Origin: Mycteria americana | Taxonomy: Eukaryota; Chordata; Aves; Ciconiiformes; Ciconiidae | Direction: 5' to 3' | Length of the DNA stretch: 64,000 bases | Assembly (NCBI RefSeq): GCF_035582795.1 | Contig: NC_134367.1 | Location: 3,784,501 to 3,848,500 of the forward strand | In this document: positions 49,501 through 59,753 of the stretch, piece by piece | Numbering within the stretch: position 1 is the stretch's first letter | Layout of the letters: each line of letters starts with the position of its first letter | Notes under the pieces: model-generated | The model's database searches: none | Seen by the model: the letters and a program-made list of their open reading frames with translations, nothing else | What the model was told of the DNA's origin: nothing | Made by a program: the position numbers and the translations under genes

Positions 49501-52500
49501 AGTAATGCTGTCTGTCACGTTGCTCTTCTGACTTTGAGTTCTCGAGCGTAGTTGGGGTTGCTGACTGGCTGCCCTCACACTTTAGTTATCATTTGAGCTG
49601 CTGGGATGCTTTCTGAATTGAAAGGCATTTACTAGAGAGAAGTCTCAGCTCATAAATCTGTGGACCTAAGATTTATTAGTCTAGCCACTGCGTAAAACTG
49701 TACCTAAGAGGCATCTTTAACACATGAATGACTCCAGTGTTTTAAACACAGTTGGGAAGAGACCTTAAAGATGACAATCCTGAAAATGTTGGTTTATAAA
49801 GGAGCCATCAGCAGGAAGCCAGTTCAGTGGCTCACAAAGATGGTACTACAGGAGTAATTAAAGGGATAAAGCCTTTAAGAAGACATCTGTAATTTAGAAA
49901 GTGGCCCGCCAAATGATTGCTCAATTCAAGGATTTCTAATTTGGTTTTTGAATAAATTCAGTCCCTACAAGGGATTGCACTTAAAAGAACTGCAGGATTC
50001 GGGGCAAGGGAGAACAGCAGCTGTAGGAAGAACTAGAGGGACGTTTCTGTGCATCAGGCAGTGCAGATCAGGGCGTTCGCTTGTCTGTGTCCAGGCATGG
50101 TGGATCGAACTGGAAGCAGATAGAAGTAGGAAGTGTGGTGGGGTGAGAGCTGCACTTGCTGGTGTAATTCCACAGAGAAGAGCTGGACATCCAGGAGGGC
50201 CCCACACGAAGATAACTGGCAAAGACCCTTGTCTAAGCTGGTGGAGGGTCTAGAGCACAAGTCTGATGAGGAGCGGCTGAGGGACCTGGGGTTGTTTAGC
50301 CTGGAGAAAAGGAGGCTGAGGGGAGACCTCATCGCTCTCTACAACTGCCTGAAAGGAGGGTGTAGAGAGGTGGGGTTGGTCTCTTCTCCCAGGTAACAAG
50401 TGATAGGACGAGAGGAAATGGCCTCAAGTTGCGCCAGGGGAGGTTTAGACTGGATATTAGGAAATTTTTCTTCACTGAAAGGGTTATCAAGCATTGGAAC
50501 AGGCTGCCCAGGGAAGTGGTTGAGTCACCATCCCTGGAGGTATTTAAAAGACGTTTGGATGAGGTGCTTAGGGACATGGTGTAGTGGTGGTCTTGGTAGT
50601 GTTACGTTTACGGTTGGACTCAATGATCTTAAAGGTCTTTTCCAACCTATACGATTCTGTGATTTTGTGAATTTTACTGCTGAACTGAGAGAGGAAGCTT
50701 TTTAAGATTGAGCTATCTCACTCCCATAAGCATTGTTACAATGCCCCAAGCTGTAAAGGAAAAGAGGAGCATCCTGTGTGAATTTCAGCAGCACGCTTCT
50801 CTAGAGAGCCGTTCTCCATGCCTGGCGTTGACCCAGTTATCTAATGCATCGGTTTGCAGTCTACATTTACTGACCTCTAGGAAATCCTCTAGTGAAGGGG
50901 TGTCCTTTGCATAGTGAGTTTAAATCTCCATTCTTGGCTTGGAGCTCAAGTGATTGGTGCCTTTCAATCTAAAGTCCCTCCAGTTCCAATGCCTAACTCA
51001 TGGTTATTTGTCTCTGCAGGTCATGATGCGAAGTAGCCAGCCTCTTACAGGTACGAATGGGAGACGGTGTAAAGAAGACGAGAAGCTTATTAATGCCACG
51101 CTACGGCCTGGCAAGCGTGGCTACATCATTGATACGAGGTCCTTGAATGTTGCTCAGCAGGCCAGGGCCAAAGGAGGGGGCTTTGAACAAGAAGTGCATT
51201 ATCCCCAGTGGAGGAGGATTCACAAATGTATTGAGAGGTGGGTGAAATCACACAGGCTCTCCTCTGTGCTCGGCTTTGTAGGGTTGCATTGGCAGAGCCA
51301 TGCTAGCTCCATAAAGTATTTGCTGCTGTAAGAAATGGCTGTGTATCCCGTTTCCTGTCAACAGGATCGCACTCCTTTTTTGGCAAAATCAGGGTATGTG
51401 GATGATAAAGGTATTTGGCTGTGGAAAGCTGTGTTTGGTTCCTTGTTCTGAACAACCTGCTGCAGGTTTCAGACCTCAGGCAATCTCCCTGTGCCATCTC
51501 TTTCTCTGACCATCTATAGCTCCACTCCAGCTTTCCCGCGTTCCTCTTTGCAGTAGTGCACAGGAATGAGCAAGTCCCTTGCCAGAAAATTTCTGCAGGT
51601 GAGGATTTGTTCTGTGGCAGTCACACTCCTCTTATCTAGTACTTTTCTCGGGACATCTAATATTGTTTGGTCATTTGGAGACAAGTTACTAAGTTAAATA
51701 GACTTTTGGTCTGACGTTGTTCAACTGCTCTTAAGCCTTAGTTTTGGGGAACCCTTCTACATGGGCATGCAGTAATCTTACTACTGGAAAGCAGTTGCTC
51801 CCACCATCGCTGTATCGGCCAGCTCTTGAGGAACTAATATAAGGAGTTTCCTGGCTGTTGCTTTTAACTATTTGGTTTTGCTTCTAAAAACTTTGTGGAC
51901 TTAAATTTGATGTTGATTATTTTACAGGTGGACATAAGTATCAATAGAGAGGAATGAATAAACCACAATATATAAAGACTAAATGTCTCGTGCTATTATT
52001 ATTTGGCTTTGTCCGCTTTTCTGAGATCTGGTCTGCTAGCTGCATCCTCTGTTACACCTGAGCACATGCTGGAATCAGCATTAAGTGGTGTTTGGTGCCC
52101 CTGGAAGGCATAGTATGAAACAAGACCAGAGAAGCATCTGGTTTTACCAGCTGCATGCTGAACACCAGCTTTCCAGGGCTTGAGGACATACTGCAACAAC
52201 TCTAGAAGTGATATAGAAGTGATATAGAATGTGTTCCCTTCCCCTTCTTTTTCTTACATTCTTAAGAAATTAGGCAACCTAATCTTAGTGTGGTTCTACA
52301 TCAAAAAGTTGAATCTAGTTTAAAATTTTCTGTGTTACAGTGGGGTTGTGTTCTTGTGATGGATGGCTTTCAGGTTACTGTTGCAGCTCTACGGGTTAAA
52401 ACTCCCCCAAAACGTCTGGTGTAGTACAGAGAACAAAGGTGCAGCACTTGAAGTGACACTTGCTAATGTCCATGCCGGGTTGCAATCCCATTTGTATTTG

Positions 52501-55500
52501 GTAACGGGAGTGAGACTATTGAAATACATTTTCCATGGAAAATGTAAGATACAGCTGAACGCACGCAGAGTTTGGGTAAGATAAGGATAAGGCTGTACCC
52601 TTGTAAGGCCTCACAGAGCAATTTGTTCTGAAAGGGAAGAGACTACTTATGTCTAAAGAGTGGTATTGTGCTGGCAGTTAGCCATGGCTTGGGATTCCCA
52701 GTGAAAACAGGTTTGCTGAATGAGGAGACATGACTATAGGGTCGTACTTTTTGAAATAACTGCATATAAATCGCAGTGCTTTATTCTGAGATCACTGTAT
52801 TTCTGTAACCGTGTTGTCCTGGTTGCTATGTTACTGCTTATGTTTTCAATAATATCTTGCTTTTCCCAAAGGTTTAATATTCTGCAGGAAAGCCTCATCA
52901 AACTTGTGGAAGCTTGTAATGACCAGTCACACAATATGGACCGCTGGCTCAGTAAGCTGGAAGCTTCCAACTGGCTGACTCACATCAAGGAGATACTAAC
53001 TGCAGCTTGTCTAGCTGCTCAGTGTATTGATAGGTAAAGCTTTTTCTGAAAGCCTTGAGTGTCTTATTTACTGGTTACAGATTACTTGTTAAATACCTCT
53101 ATTTCCACTTTAAGTATTAGTAACTGGCCACCGTGAACTGTCTTGCTTGTACCCGTGCAAGATACTGTTTCATCATGGTTAAGGAGTGTTCTTCCAGTAA
53201 ATCGTGCTTGCATTTTTAGAAGTACAAGCCTGAGGGAGGAAATACTGACTAAGAATAGGTATTAGATCATCTAGTTAAGGTGTATTCCTATGTCTGATGC
53301 AACAGTGTGCCCATCCGAAATTCTGTTTGGTAGCCTAGTAAAGTGAGAACACAGTCTTTTTAAAAACCTTTGTATTTTCAGCTGAAAGTTTCCAATACCC
53401 CACCTCGCCTCTAGAGAGTAAAACAATAGTATTTCCTTGTTTTGCCCAGGAATTGGTCCAGTACTTTTTCCTCTTGAAATTTTTATCCCCATAGTCCTAT
53501 CTAAGCAATCCTGTTCATCCCTTATAACTGCTTGTGACCTCTTTTAACCTGGCATTTCCTTAATAAATACTGCTGACTTGGCTAACTTGTCCTCAAAATG
53601 TCTTCAAACCTCAGGCTAGCGAGCAAAAGCTAGCTGTCAGGTGCCGGGGTTTGTAAGACCAAATGCAAGGGTCTAAATGTGATTGTGGGTTGGGGTTTTT
53701 TTTGTGGCTCTGAGAGGGGAAAGCCCTTCTCAAAACTCAGGGAAAACCCTAACTTTTCATACCAGCTAGGGAATGTGTTATACACAAGTAGGCTGAAACG
53801 CAGTCTCATTGGCAAAACAGCGTTAATGCATTAAAATATGAGCTGCTGTGCTTTTTAAAAGCACTGGCGGTGCCTGTTTAGTTATTGACTGTGCCAGAAA
53901 AGGATTGGTCTTGATCAATAGTTTTACCTGTAATTCCTTCCTGCATGTGTATAATGAGAAAGATCGGTGACGAAACTCTTCTGGCTTGTTGGGACAGTGG
54001 ACAATTTCATCATTTTTAACCTCAGCTTTGCTTTTTCTGTTTACCTGGAGCTATGGCAGGCCAGCTCAGCATTGGTGCCTGGGGATCATAGCTGAGCTGA
54101 CAAGGATGGTTCAGTTATATTGGCTGCAGCGGCGGGGGGGGGGATGGCTGGGACAGATCTTGAAGCATCTTAAAGGTCTGGGGCCTGAAAGATGAAAGGG
54201 GAAAACAGCGTTATCCTGGTGTGTCCCACTTTGAGGAGTGCATAGCCTTGCAGTTAGCCTTTGCAATTATGCTTGGCTGTTACGCAGCCTCTTTATCTGC
54301 CACTGCCTGGGGGGAGGGAGAGAGTATCTGAAGATTATCTGTAGTGTAGAGGGACTGGGTTTGTTTTAGACATAGGACTATAGACAAAGATGTTGTAATG
54401 TTCAAGGTATTGATTTTTATGCTTTTTGCTTCAAAAAGCAAGTAATGTGTGCAGGGTTACTTGCTTGGTAGATTGATCTTTCTTACCCACGCTTTGCTGC
54501 TTAGATTGGATCTCTGCACAGAAAGAAATACAACCTGCAGTTAATTTCCTTTCTGGGTGTAAGGATGTTAGCAGAAGTGAGACACTGGGTCAAGGTTTGG
54601 GAAGAGCAAGGGGAATAAATGCCATTTAATACCATCCTGTCCTTCCTTCAGGAGCACATGGATGAGATTCTGATATTGTATCCAAACACAGCCTGGGATG
54701 GAGGAAGAGGGGAGGGAATCAGCTGTCCTGGACAGTCCCCACTGGAGTGTGGGCAGTGACAGCACGTGGGCCCCTGGCAATGTGCAAAACCTTCCTGCCC
54801 CAGACTCCAAGCTCCCTCTTCTCCTCACGCTTTTCTGCTGATTTGCTTGTCCTGGCTGGTGAGTGAGAAGACTTGATGCTTGGCTCTTTGACAAGCTTCC
54901 TTGCTCAGCACACTAACTCTTCTGCCTTTCTTGGCCAAGCTCTGCCATTTCTTTCTCCTGAACTGGCTTATTAGCTTTTCTTGCAGTAAACCCCCAACTG
55001 AGGCCCAAATACAGTTAAGCCCAAATTTGAGCAAGAATCTCACAGTATTGTTTTGCAGAGCATCTGGGGGGGATGATATGTCTTCATTGCAGTGCTTATG
55101 GGAGGATTTCAGAGTACTTAGCAAAACCATAAATGACACAAGCAAATTTTGAGATGCATTTCCATGCTATAACTCAAAGGGGTACCAATTCAAAATAGTG
55201 AGAACCACAAAAGAGATTTTGCTGCACGTCTGCGGTCAACATGGCAAAGGTTTGGGATTTCCAGAATGCTTAGCAAGAAACTAAGCCTGAAGTGATGCAG
55301 AGCTCTAGTTAGTGTTGGTGAGGATCCAGGTGGAGAAGGTGGTATGCTTCCATGCAGGGTGGGGAGTAAGCTTATGGGAGGGAAGAAGGGGTAAAGAGCC
55401 CGCAAAACCGCAGCATTGTCAGGGTAGCAACACTGGTGTCCATGACATGCGTTGGCATCCATTGGGATGCATGTGTCCTTGGGATGTGTTCTTCTCATTC

Positions 55501-58500
55501 ACACTCTTAATCCTTTCCACCTTTTTCTTTCACAGGGAAGGTGCATCAGTGTTAGTCCATGGGACTGAAGGAACTGATTCGACACTCCAGGTGACTTCTC
55601 TGGCACAGATTATCTTGGATCCAAGGTGCAGGACCATACGTGGCTTTGAATCTCTTGTTGTGAGGGAGTGGCTGCAGGTAAGAAATGGCTATGGACAAAA
55701 CAGCAATCTAGTGCAGTGACAGCTGTATTGAGAAATAGCCTGAGAGGCAGCAAACAGGCTGGGCCTTGTTGCAGCCCTGCTAAGTGTGAATGGCTTTTGT
55801 CCTAAGAGCAACATCATTAACCGAGTCGTTTGTACCTCTGGCACTCCGTGGGGCCTCTGCCTCTCATAGTAGTCTTTTTGGGTTTGGGGAACTGCCTGGT
55901 TTGTGTGCTCAGGGCGAGTGACTCTTTTAGTCTGAACACTGTTCAGACTAAACCACAAAACCTTAGTTCTACTCTTTATACTCTTGCAGCTAATATCCTC
56001 AGCCTGGTCCTTTGGTGCACATACACCAGTTTGTTCTTGGTAAAATCCTCTGATCAAATACAGTGCTATTTATATCGCCTGCAGCTAATATCCTCAGCCT
56101 GGTCCTTCGGTGCACCTACACCAGTTTGTTCCTGGTAAAATTCTTTAATCATATACAGGGCTATTTACATAGCCTGAAAAATGCAGCAAAGTTGGTCAGG
56201 GTTGCTAGCAATTTGTTACTGGATGCTTGACAAAATTACGGTTGTAGAAGAGAGTAGTAATAGCATAGCTGCATGAACTAGCTCTGAAGTCTTTTTGCTG
56301 CATGTACTCGCATCCCATTACTTTGTGTGTGATGCTCTCTCTGATTCTTATGTGTAGGCTGGTCACCCTTTTCAGCAGCGCTGTGCCCAATCGGCCTATT
56401 CAAACAGCAAGCAGAAATGGGAGGCCCCAGTGTTTCTCCTCTTTTTGGACTGTGTGTGGCAAATCCTTCGTCAGTTCCCTTGCTCTTTTGAATTCAACGA
56501 ACAGTTCCTCATTATGCTGTTTGAACATGCTTACGCTTCACAGTTTGGGACTTTCCTGGGAAACAATGAAAATGAAAGGTGGGTGAGGATGTTTGCTTTG
56601 AACCCTTTAAATATTGGGCTGTATCTGAAAAAAAAAAAAAAAGTCTCTTGGTTTGAAAAAGGGTGAGGGTGCTTGTGTGGTCTCCTGTAGCACAGGTGAG
56701 CTGCTCTTGTTGCAGTTATGTAGTCTGCTGCGATGTTAGGGAGCTTGTCCCTCTTACAAGTGGGACATTGTGACTAAAGCAATTTGTGGCTTGGTCAGGA
56801 AGTTGAATTAGTCTTCTCCAAGTCCAAGCTAATACCTTAGACTGTCCTTTCTGTTTCCTTGTGTGGCCTTGAAAAATCTCCACCCATTACCAGTTTATAT
56901 AGTCTCTTACGCAGAAACTCTTTCCATAAAAGAAAGTAGAGTTCAACAGCTGGAGTTCAACAATGACGTGAGTCATAGCTGTGGGAAGCAAACTTGTCCG
57001 TGTGGGCCTGGAGGAGAAGGTCAAGGCAGTCAGAGGCCAAAGCTAGAAAGTCTGGTTCTTACCTTAACTGTCAGGGAGGAACATGACTCTCTAGCCTGGT
57101 GGTCCCAATGCCCCCAGGAAAGGAAGGCTTTGGTTTTTGCATCATCCACTAACTGCTGAAAATGGAAGAGGTTCTTTCAGAAGGATCTGCCTGCCAGTTA
57201 CACCTTGGCAAAAGTTTTGCTTGTTTGGCTACGAGCGTCATGATCAGGTTTGAGGTCTTTTTGGCCATGCAGTAGTACAACTTCAACAGAACCAAAAATC
57301 CCTCCAGTCATAATGTGTGATTTGGAGAAATGTGAATTGGCAATCCGCACTGGATGCGGTTTTGAGCGAATGCTATGAGTTCTCAGGTGGATGCTCGTGC
57401 AACTTGGAAAGGAAGCAGCTAGGACTGCATTCTGCTGGAGTCCACCTTGTCAGGTAATGATAGGCCTGTGCTGAGCTTGCTTACAAGCTTGTGGCGTTTA
57501 AGGTACTTGAGCAGACCAGCACCTAGCTTCTGAATCCTAGCCTGGGTTAGGTGCTGTGCTGTACCAGTGGGGCAGCTCTAGGCATGCCCTGAGTAGGGCT
57601 GCTGAGAGTAGTAAACAGGGTGCAGCCTTGGAGGACTGGAGCCTCCCGTGGCAGATGGCAGCTGCGAGAGAGGTTTGGATTCCTGTTCTGAACTTGGCAG
57701 TTCTGTTCTCAGGACTCCTGACTCCAGTAAGACCATGTCTGATGGTCTCCTGCTTAACTGAAGACCACTGAATGAGCAGAAGGGAAAAACAGAACTGATA
57801 TTACAGATAAGGCAGGCAAGTTAAAGCTTCCTATAAACCTCTCTGCCCTTAAAGTAATCTTTGCTTAGAAGAGACTCTTCTGTCTTCTGCAGGGCTGTTG
57901 AACTGGTCATCTGCAAAACGAAGTTAGACTTGAAACCATTAAGATGAAATTTGAAAGAGTATTGAATGTTACATGTAATAACCTGCCTGTCACATCTGAA
58001 TATGTCAGCCTGTGAGCACAGAAAATGTTTGAAGTCTGATGTTAATCTTGAGCTGTCTGAAGTATTCACAGGGATGGTGAATCTCCCGCGTGGGTGGCAG
58101 TTCAATTTGCTAGTGCAAGCAGAATGAGGTTTGCCGGAATCTAAGGAATAGACCCCGGTGTAACTCCTGGAGGTGGGTTTGACCCAGGAAAACAGCACTG
58201 CTTTCTCTGTGCTCTGATGCTTCCTGCCACCAGAGGGACCTAGTCAGACGTCCCCATTGCACAATTCCAGCAATAGCACTGCTTTAATGTACCGAGAATT
58301 GCACTACAATCCTTCCTTGATGCAGACCTACCACACCTCCCAGCTCTTTCTTAACACAGGAGTTGAATCCCTTTCAAAACCTGTCCGTCGAACCATTTTG
58401 AGGAGGTGACTGATTCTTCATCTGGACAGAAGGCACCTAGCTTCCACCCAACTTACAACTTTCTCCATCTTTTTTTTGAAACTAATTGTAATCGGCCAGG

Positions 58501-59753
58501 TTGAGTAAATTGCTTTAGGTTTGCACCCTGTGCCATGTTGGTGAGAGGTATTGAAGGGATTAACCTGAATTGTCTGGGCTAGTAGCCCATGGGAAAGCTT
58601 GTGGCATTCTAGTCTGTGGGGTTCTGACAAAACAAAATGAGTCTGTACAGTGTAAAAGTGGAAGCTAACTTGTTCCTATGGGTTTGTAAGGTCTAAACTG
58701 AAGCTGCAGCAAAAGACTATGTCCCTGTGGTCGTGGGTGAACCGGTCTGAAGAGCTGAGCAAATTCCAGAATCCTCTTTTTGAGGCCAACAGCCTTGTCA
58801 TCTGGCCCTCCGTTGCCCCACAGAGCCTGCAGCTCTGGGAAGGTAAGCCAGGCTTGCTTTTTGTGTTACAAGCAATATATATTTTGTGGCTACTTGTAAA
58901 GCTTCTTAAGTGTTCACTCCTGTTGTCTCTGCTCCGTGCTTAGTCTGTCTCAGCTGATGATGATCTCACTCCCTTTGAAATATGTTCCAAAATATTTTTG
59001 GCATGTGCCATCCCCAGAGGCATAATGCTTTCTCCTTCTAAGGCTTGGTGACAGGCTACTCTTTGCCAGGGAGCCTTACTTGTGCCGTTTAACTTCTTAG
59101 CACAGTACTTCTGCAGTGATAGAGCCTAATCTATAGATGTTCTGCAGGCCTCAGGCTTTTGTTCTCTATCAACCAAGACTTCCCTTTCTCCATTACTGAC
59201 CATGTTGGCCAGGATAATCTGTGTGCAGTAGGTTCCCTGCTGCAGAAACTTTCTCCATCCCGTGTATGCTGAAGAGTTAATTAGTGAAGCAAGCAGGCTG
59301 TCATGGCAGGGTGGAGACTGAATATGGATTGGTCTGATCAGTATATGAGAAAAAAGGAATGAAAACCCCTCGTTTTTTCTTTATTAACCTTGTTTAATAG
59401 AATGGTGAACTTGGAGAGGTTCCATAGAACGGAGAGGAGGGTCAGTATTTCTAAATGCTATTTAGGGGGGAGGGTAAGGAAAAAATGCGTAAACTGTATG
59501 CACATTACTTAAGAGCTGATGGAATATGAATAATGTTTCCTCCTTGTAACAAGAAACCCTTCTGACTTGTGCCGTCTCTGGGCTTTTAGGTATCTTTCTT
59601 CGGTGGAACAGGCCTTCCAAGTTCCTAGACGAAGCCCATGAAGAAATGATCAACATCATAAAATACAACAAGGAACTTCAGGCAAAGGTTAATGCATTGA
59701 GGAGGCAGCTAGCAGAGATGGAAACAGATGATAGAATGCAGGAGAACCTGTGA
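37374..59753 (+). CDS. MTMR9: Myotubularin-related protein 9 (catalytically inactive)
   Basis: Regulatory pseudophosphatase that pairs with the active lipid phosphatases MTMR6, MTMR7 and MTMR8 and raises their activity on PI3P and PI(3,5)P2 in endosomal and autophagy membranes (family knowledge). Ten coding exons: 37374-37558, 40492-40600, 41282-41407, 48363-48536, 51020-51237, 52872-53033, 55536-55677, 56358-56578, 58691-58842 and 59590-59753. They total 1,653 nt, 550 residues plus stop, with every junction GT-AG and in phase; human MTMR9 has 549. The N-terminal PH-GRAM domain spans about residues 4-99, the phosphatase-like domain about 120-500, and a coiled coil about 505-545. The active-site loop reads HGTEGTDS (333-340), so Gly334 and Ser340 replace the Cys and Arg of HCSDGWDR; this is the normal state of MTMR9. 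The start ATG has a strong context (A at -3, G at +4). An extra Arg in SSRRQDN may explain the one-residue difference. Confidence 0.97.
37918..37995 (+). mobile_element. CORE-SINE/MIR relic in MTMR9 intron 1
   Basis: GAAGTGATTTGCCTTGGGTCACCCAGC, seen here in pieces as GAAGTGATTTGCC and GGGTCACCCAGC, follows the MIR core AAGTGACTTGCCCAAGGTCACACAGC. GATGGAAGCCGAGGC before it fits the MIR GAAACTGAGGC part. It is an ancient amniote SINE. No other MIR is seen. Confidence 0.6.
40492..40600 (+). CDS. MTMR9: MTMR9 coding exon 2
   Basis: Residues 62-98, second half of the PH-GRAM domain ([20 protein letters not shown]). Acceptor CTGTAG, donor GTAAGA. Confidence 0.95.
41282..41407 (+). CDS. MTMR9: MTMR9 coding exon 3
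   Basis: Residues 99-140, the linker into the phosphatase-like domain ([20 protein letters not shown]). The intron after it is the longest, 6,955 bp (41408-48362). Confidence 0.95.
41408..48362 (+). other. MTMR9: MTMR9 intron 3
   Basis: Longest intron. No young transposon is recognised. Poly-T and poly-A runs occur at 42156, 43122, 44005 and 46556. A minus-strand frame at about 44966-45202 looks protein-like and may be a decayed retrocopy. Confidence 0.6.
48363..48536 (+). CDS. MTMR9: MTMR9 coding exon 4
   Basis: Residues 141-198, start of the myotubularin phosphatase-like domain ([20 protein letters not shown], then [14 protein letters not shown]). Donor GTAAGC. Confidence 0.95.
50234..50670 (+). 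mobile_element. CR1 LINE 3' fragment in MTMR9 intron 4
   Basis: Same subfamily as the CR1 at 19945-20383: AAGCTGGTGGAGGG to a TTCTGTGATTTTGTGA tail. Sense orientation relative to MTMR9, 350 bp before exon 5. Confidence 0.85.
51020..51237 (+). CDS. MTMR9: MTMR9 coding exon 5
   Basis: Residues 199-270 plus two bases of Arg271 ([20 protein letters not shown], then [15 protein letters not shown]). Donor GTGGGT, a weaker form also used by exon 8. Confidence 0.95.
52872..53033 (+). CDS. MTMR9: MTMR9 coding exon 6
   Basis: Residues 271-324 plus two bases ([20 protein letters not shown], then [18 protein letters not shown]). Both ends cut an Arg codon after AG. Confidence 0.95.
55536..55677 (+). 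CDS. MTMR9: MTMR9 coding exon 7 (dead active-site loop)
   Basis: Residues 325-372. Contains [10 protein letters not shown] at the position of the HCSDGWDRT catalytic loop of active myotubularins. Donor GTAAGA. Confidence 0.95.
55926..55952. repeat. Perfect 27-nt palindrome in MTMR9 intron 7
   Basis: Left arm TTTAGTCTGAACA (55926-55938), a single C, then right arm TGTTCAGACTAAA (55940-55952), an exact inverted repeat with 13-bp arms. It could fold into a very tight hairpin or bind a dimeric factor. Confidence 0.85.
55986..56175 (+). repeat. 95-bp tandem duplication in MTMR9 intron 7
   Basis: GCAGCTAATATCCTCAGCCT begins at 55986 and again at 56081. The two copies differ at roughly ten positions and abut directly. 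They start 33 bp after the palindrome. Confidence 0.85.
56358..56578 (+). CDS. MTMR9: MTMR9 coding exon 8
   Basis: Residues 373-445 plus two bases ([20 protein letters not shown], then [20 protein letters not shown]), the C-terminal lobe of the phosphatase-like domain. Confidence 0.95.
58691..58842 (+). CDS. MTMR9: MTMR9 coding exon 9
   Basis: Residues 446-496 plus one base ([17 protein letters not shown], then [20 protein letters not shown]). Donor GTAAGC. Confidence 0.95.
59590..59753 (+). CDS. MTMR9: MTMR9 coding exon 10 and stop
   Basis: Residues 497-550 and TGA at 59751-59753. Encodes the heptad-like coiled coil ([20 protein letters not shown], then RRQLAEMET) through which myotubularins dimerise. 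Confidence 0.95.

Noticed and set aside
55931-55948. Glucocorticoid/progesterone response element within the palindrome
   Set aside because: The half-sites GAACA and TGTTC are separated by one base, while the receptor dimer needs three.
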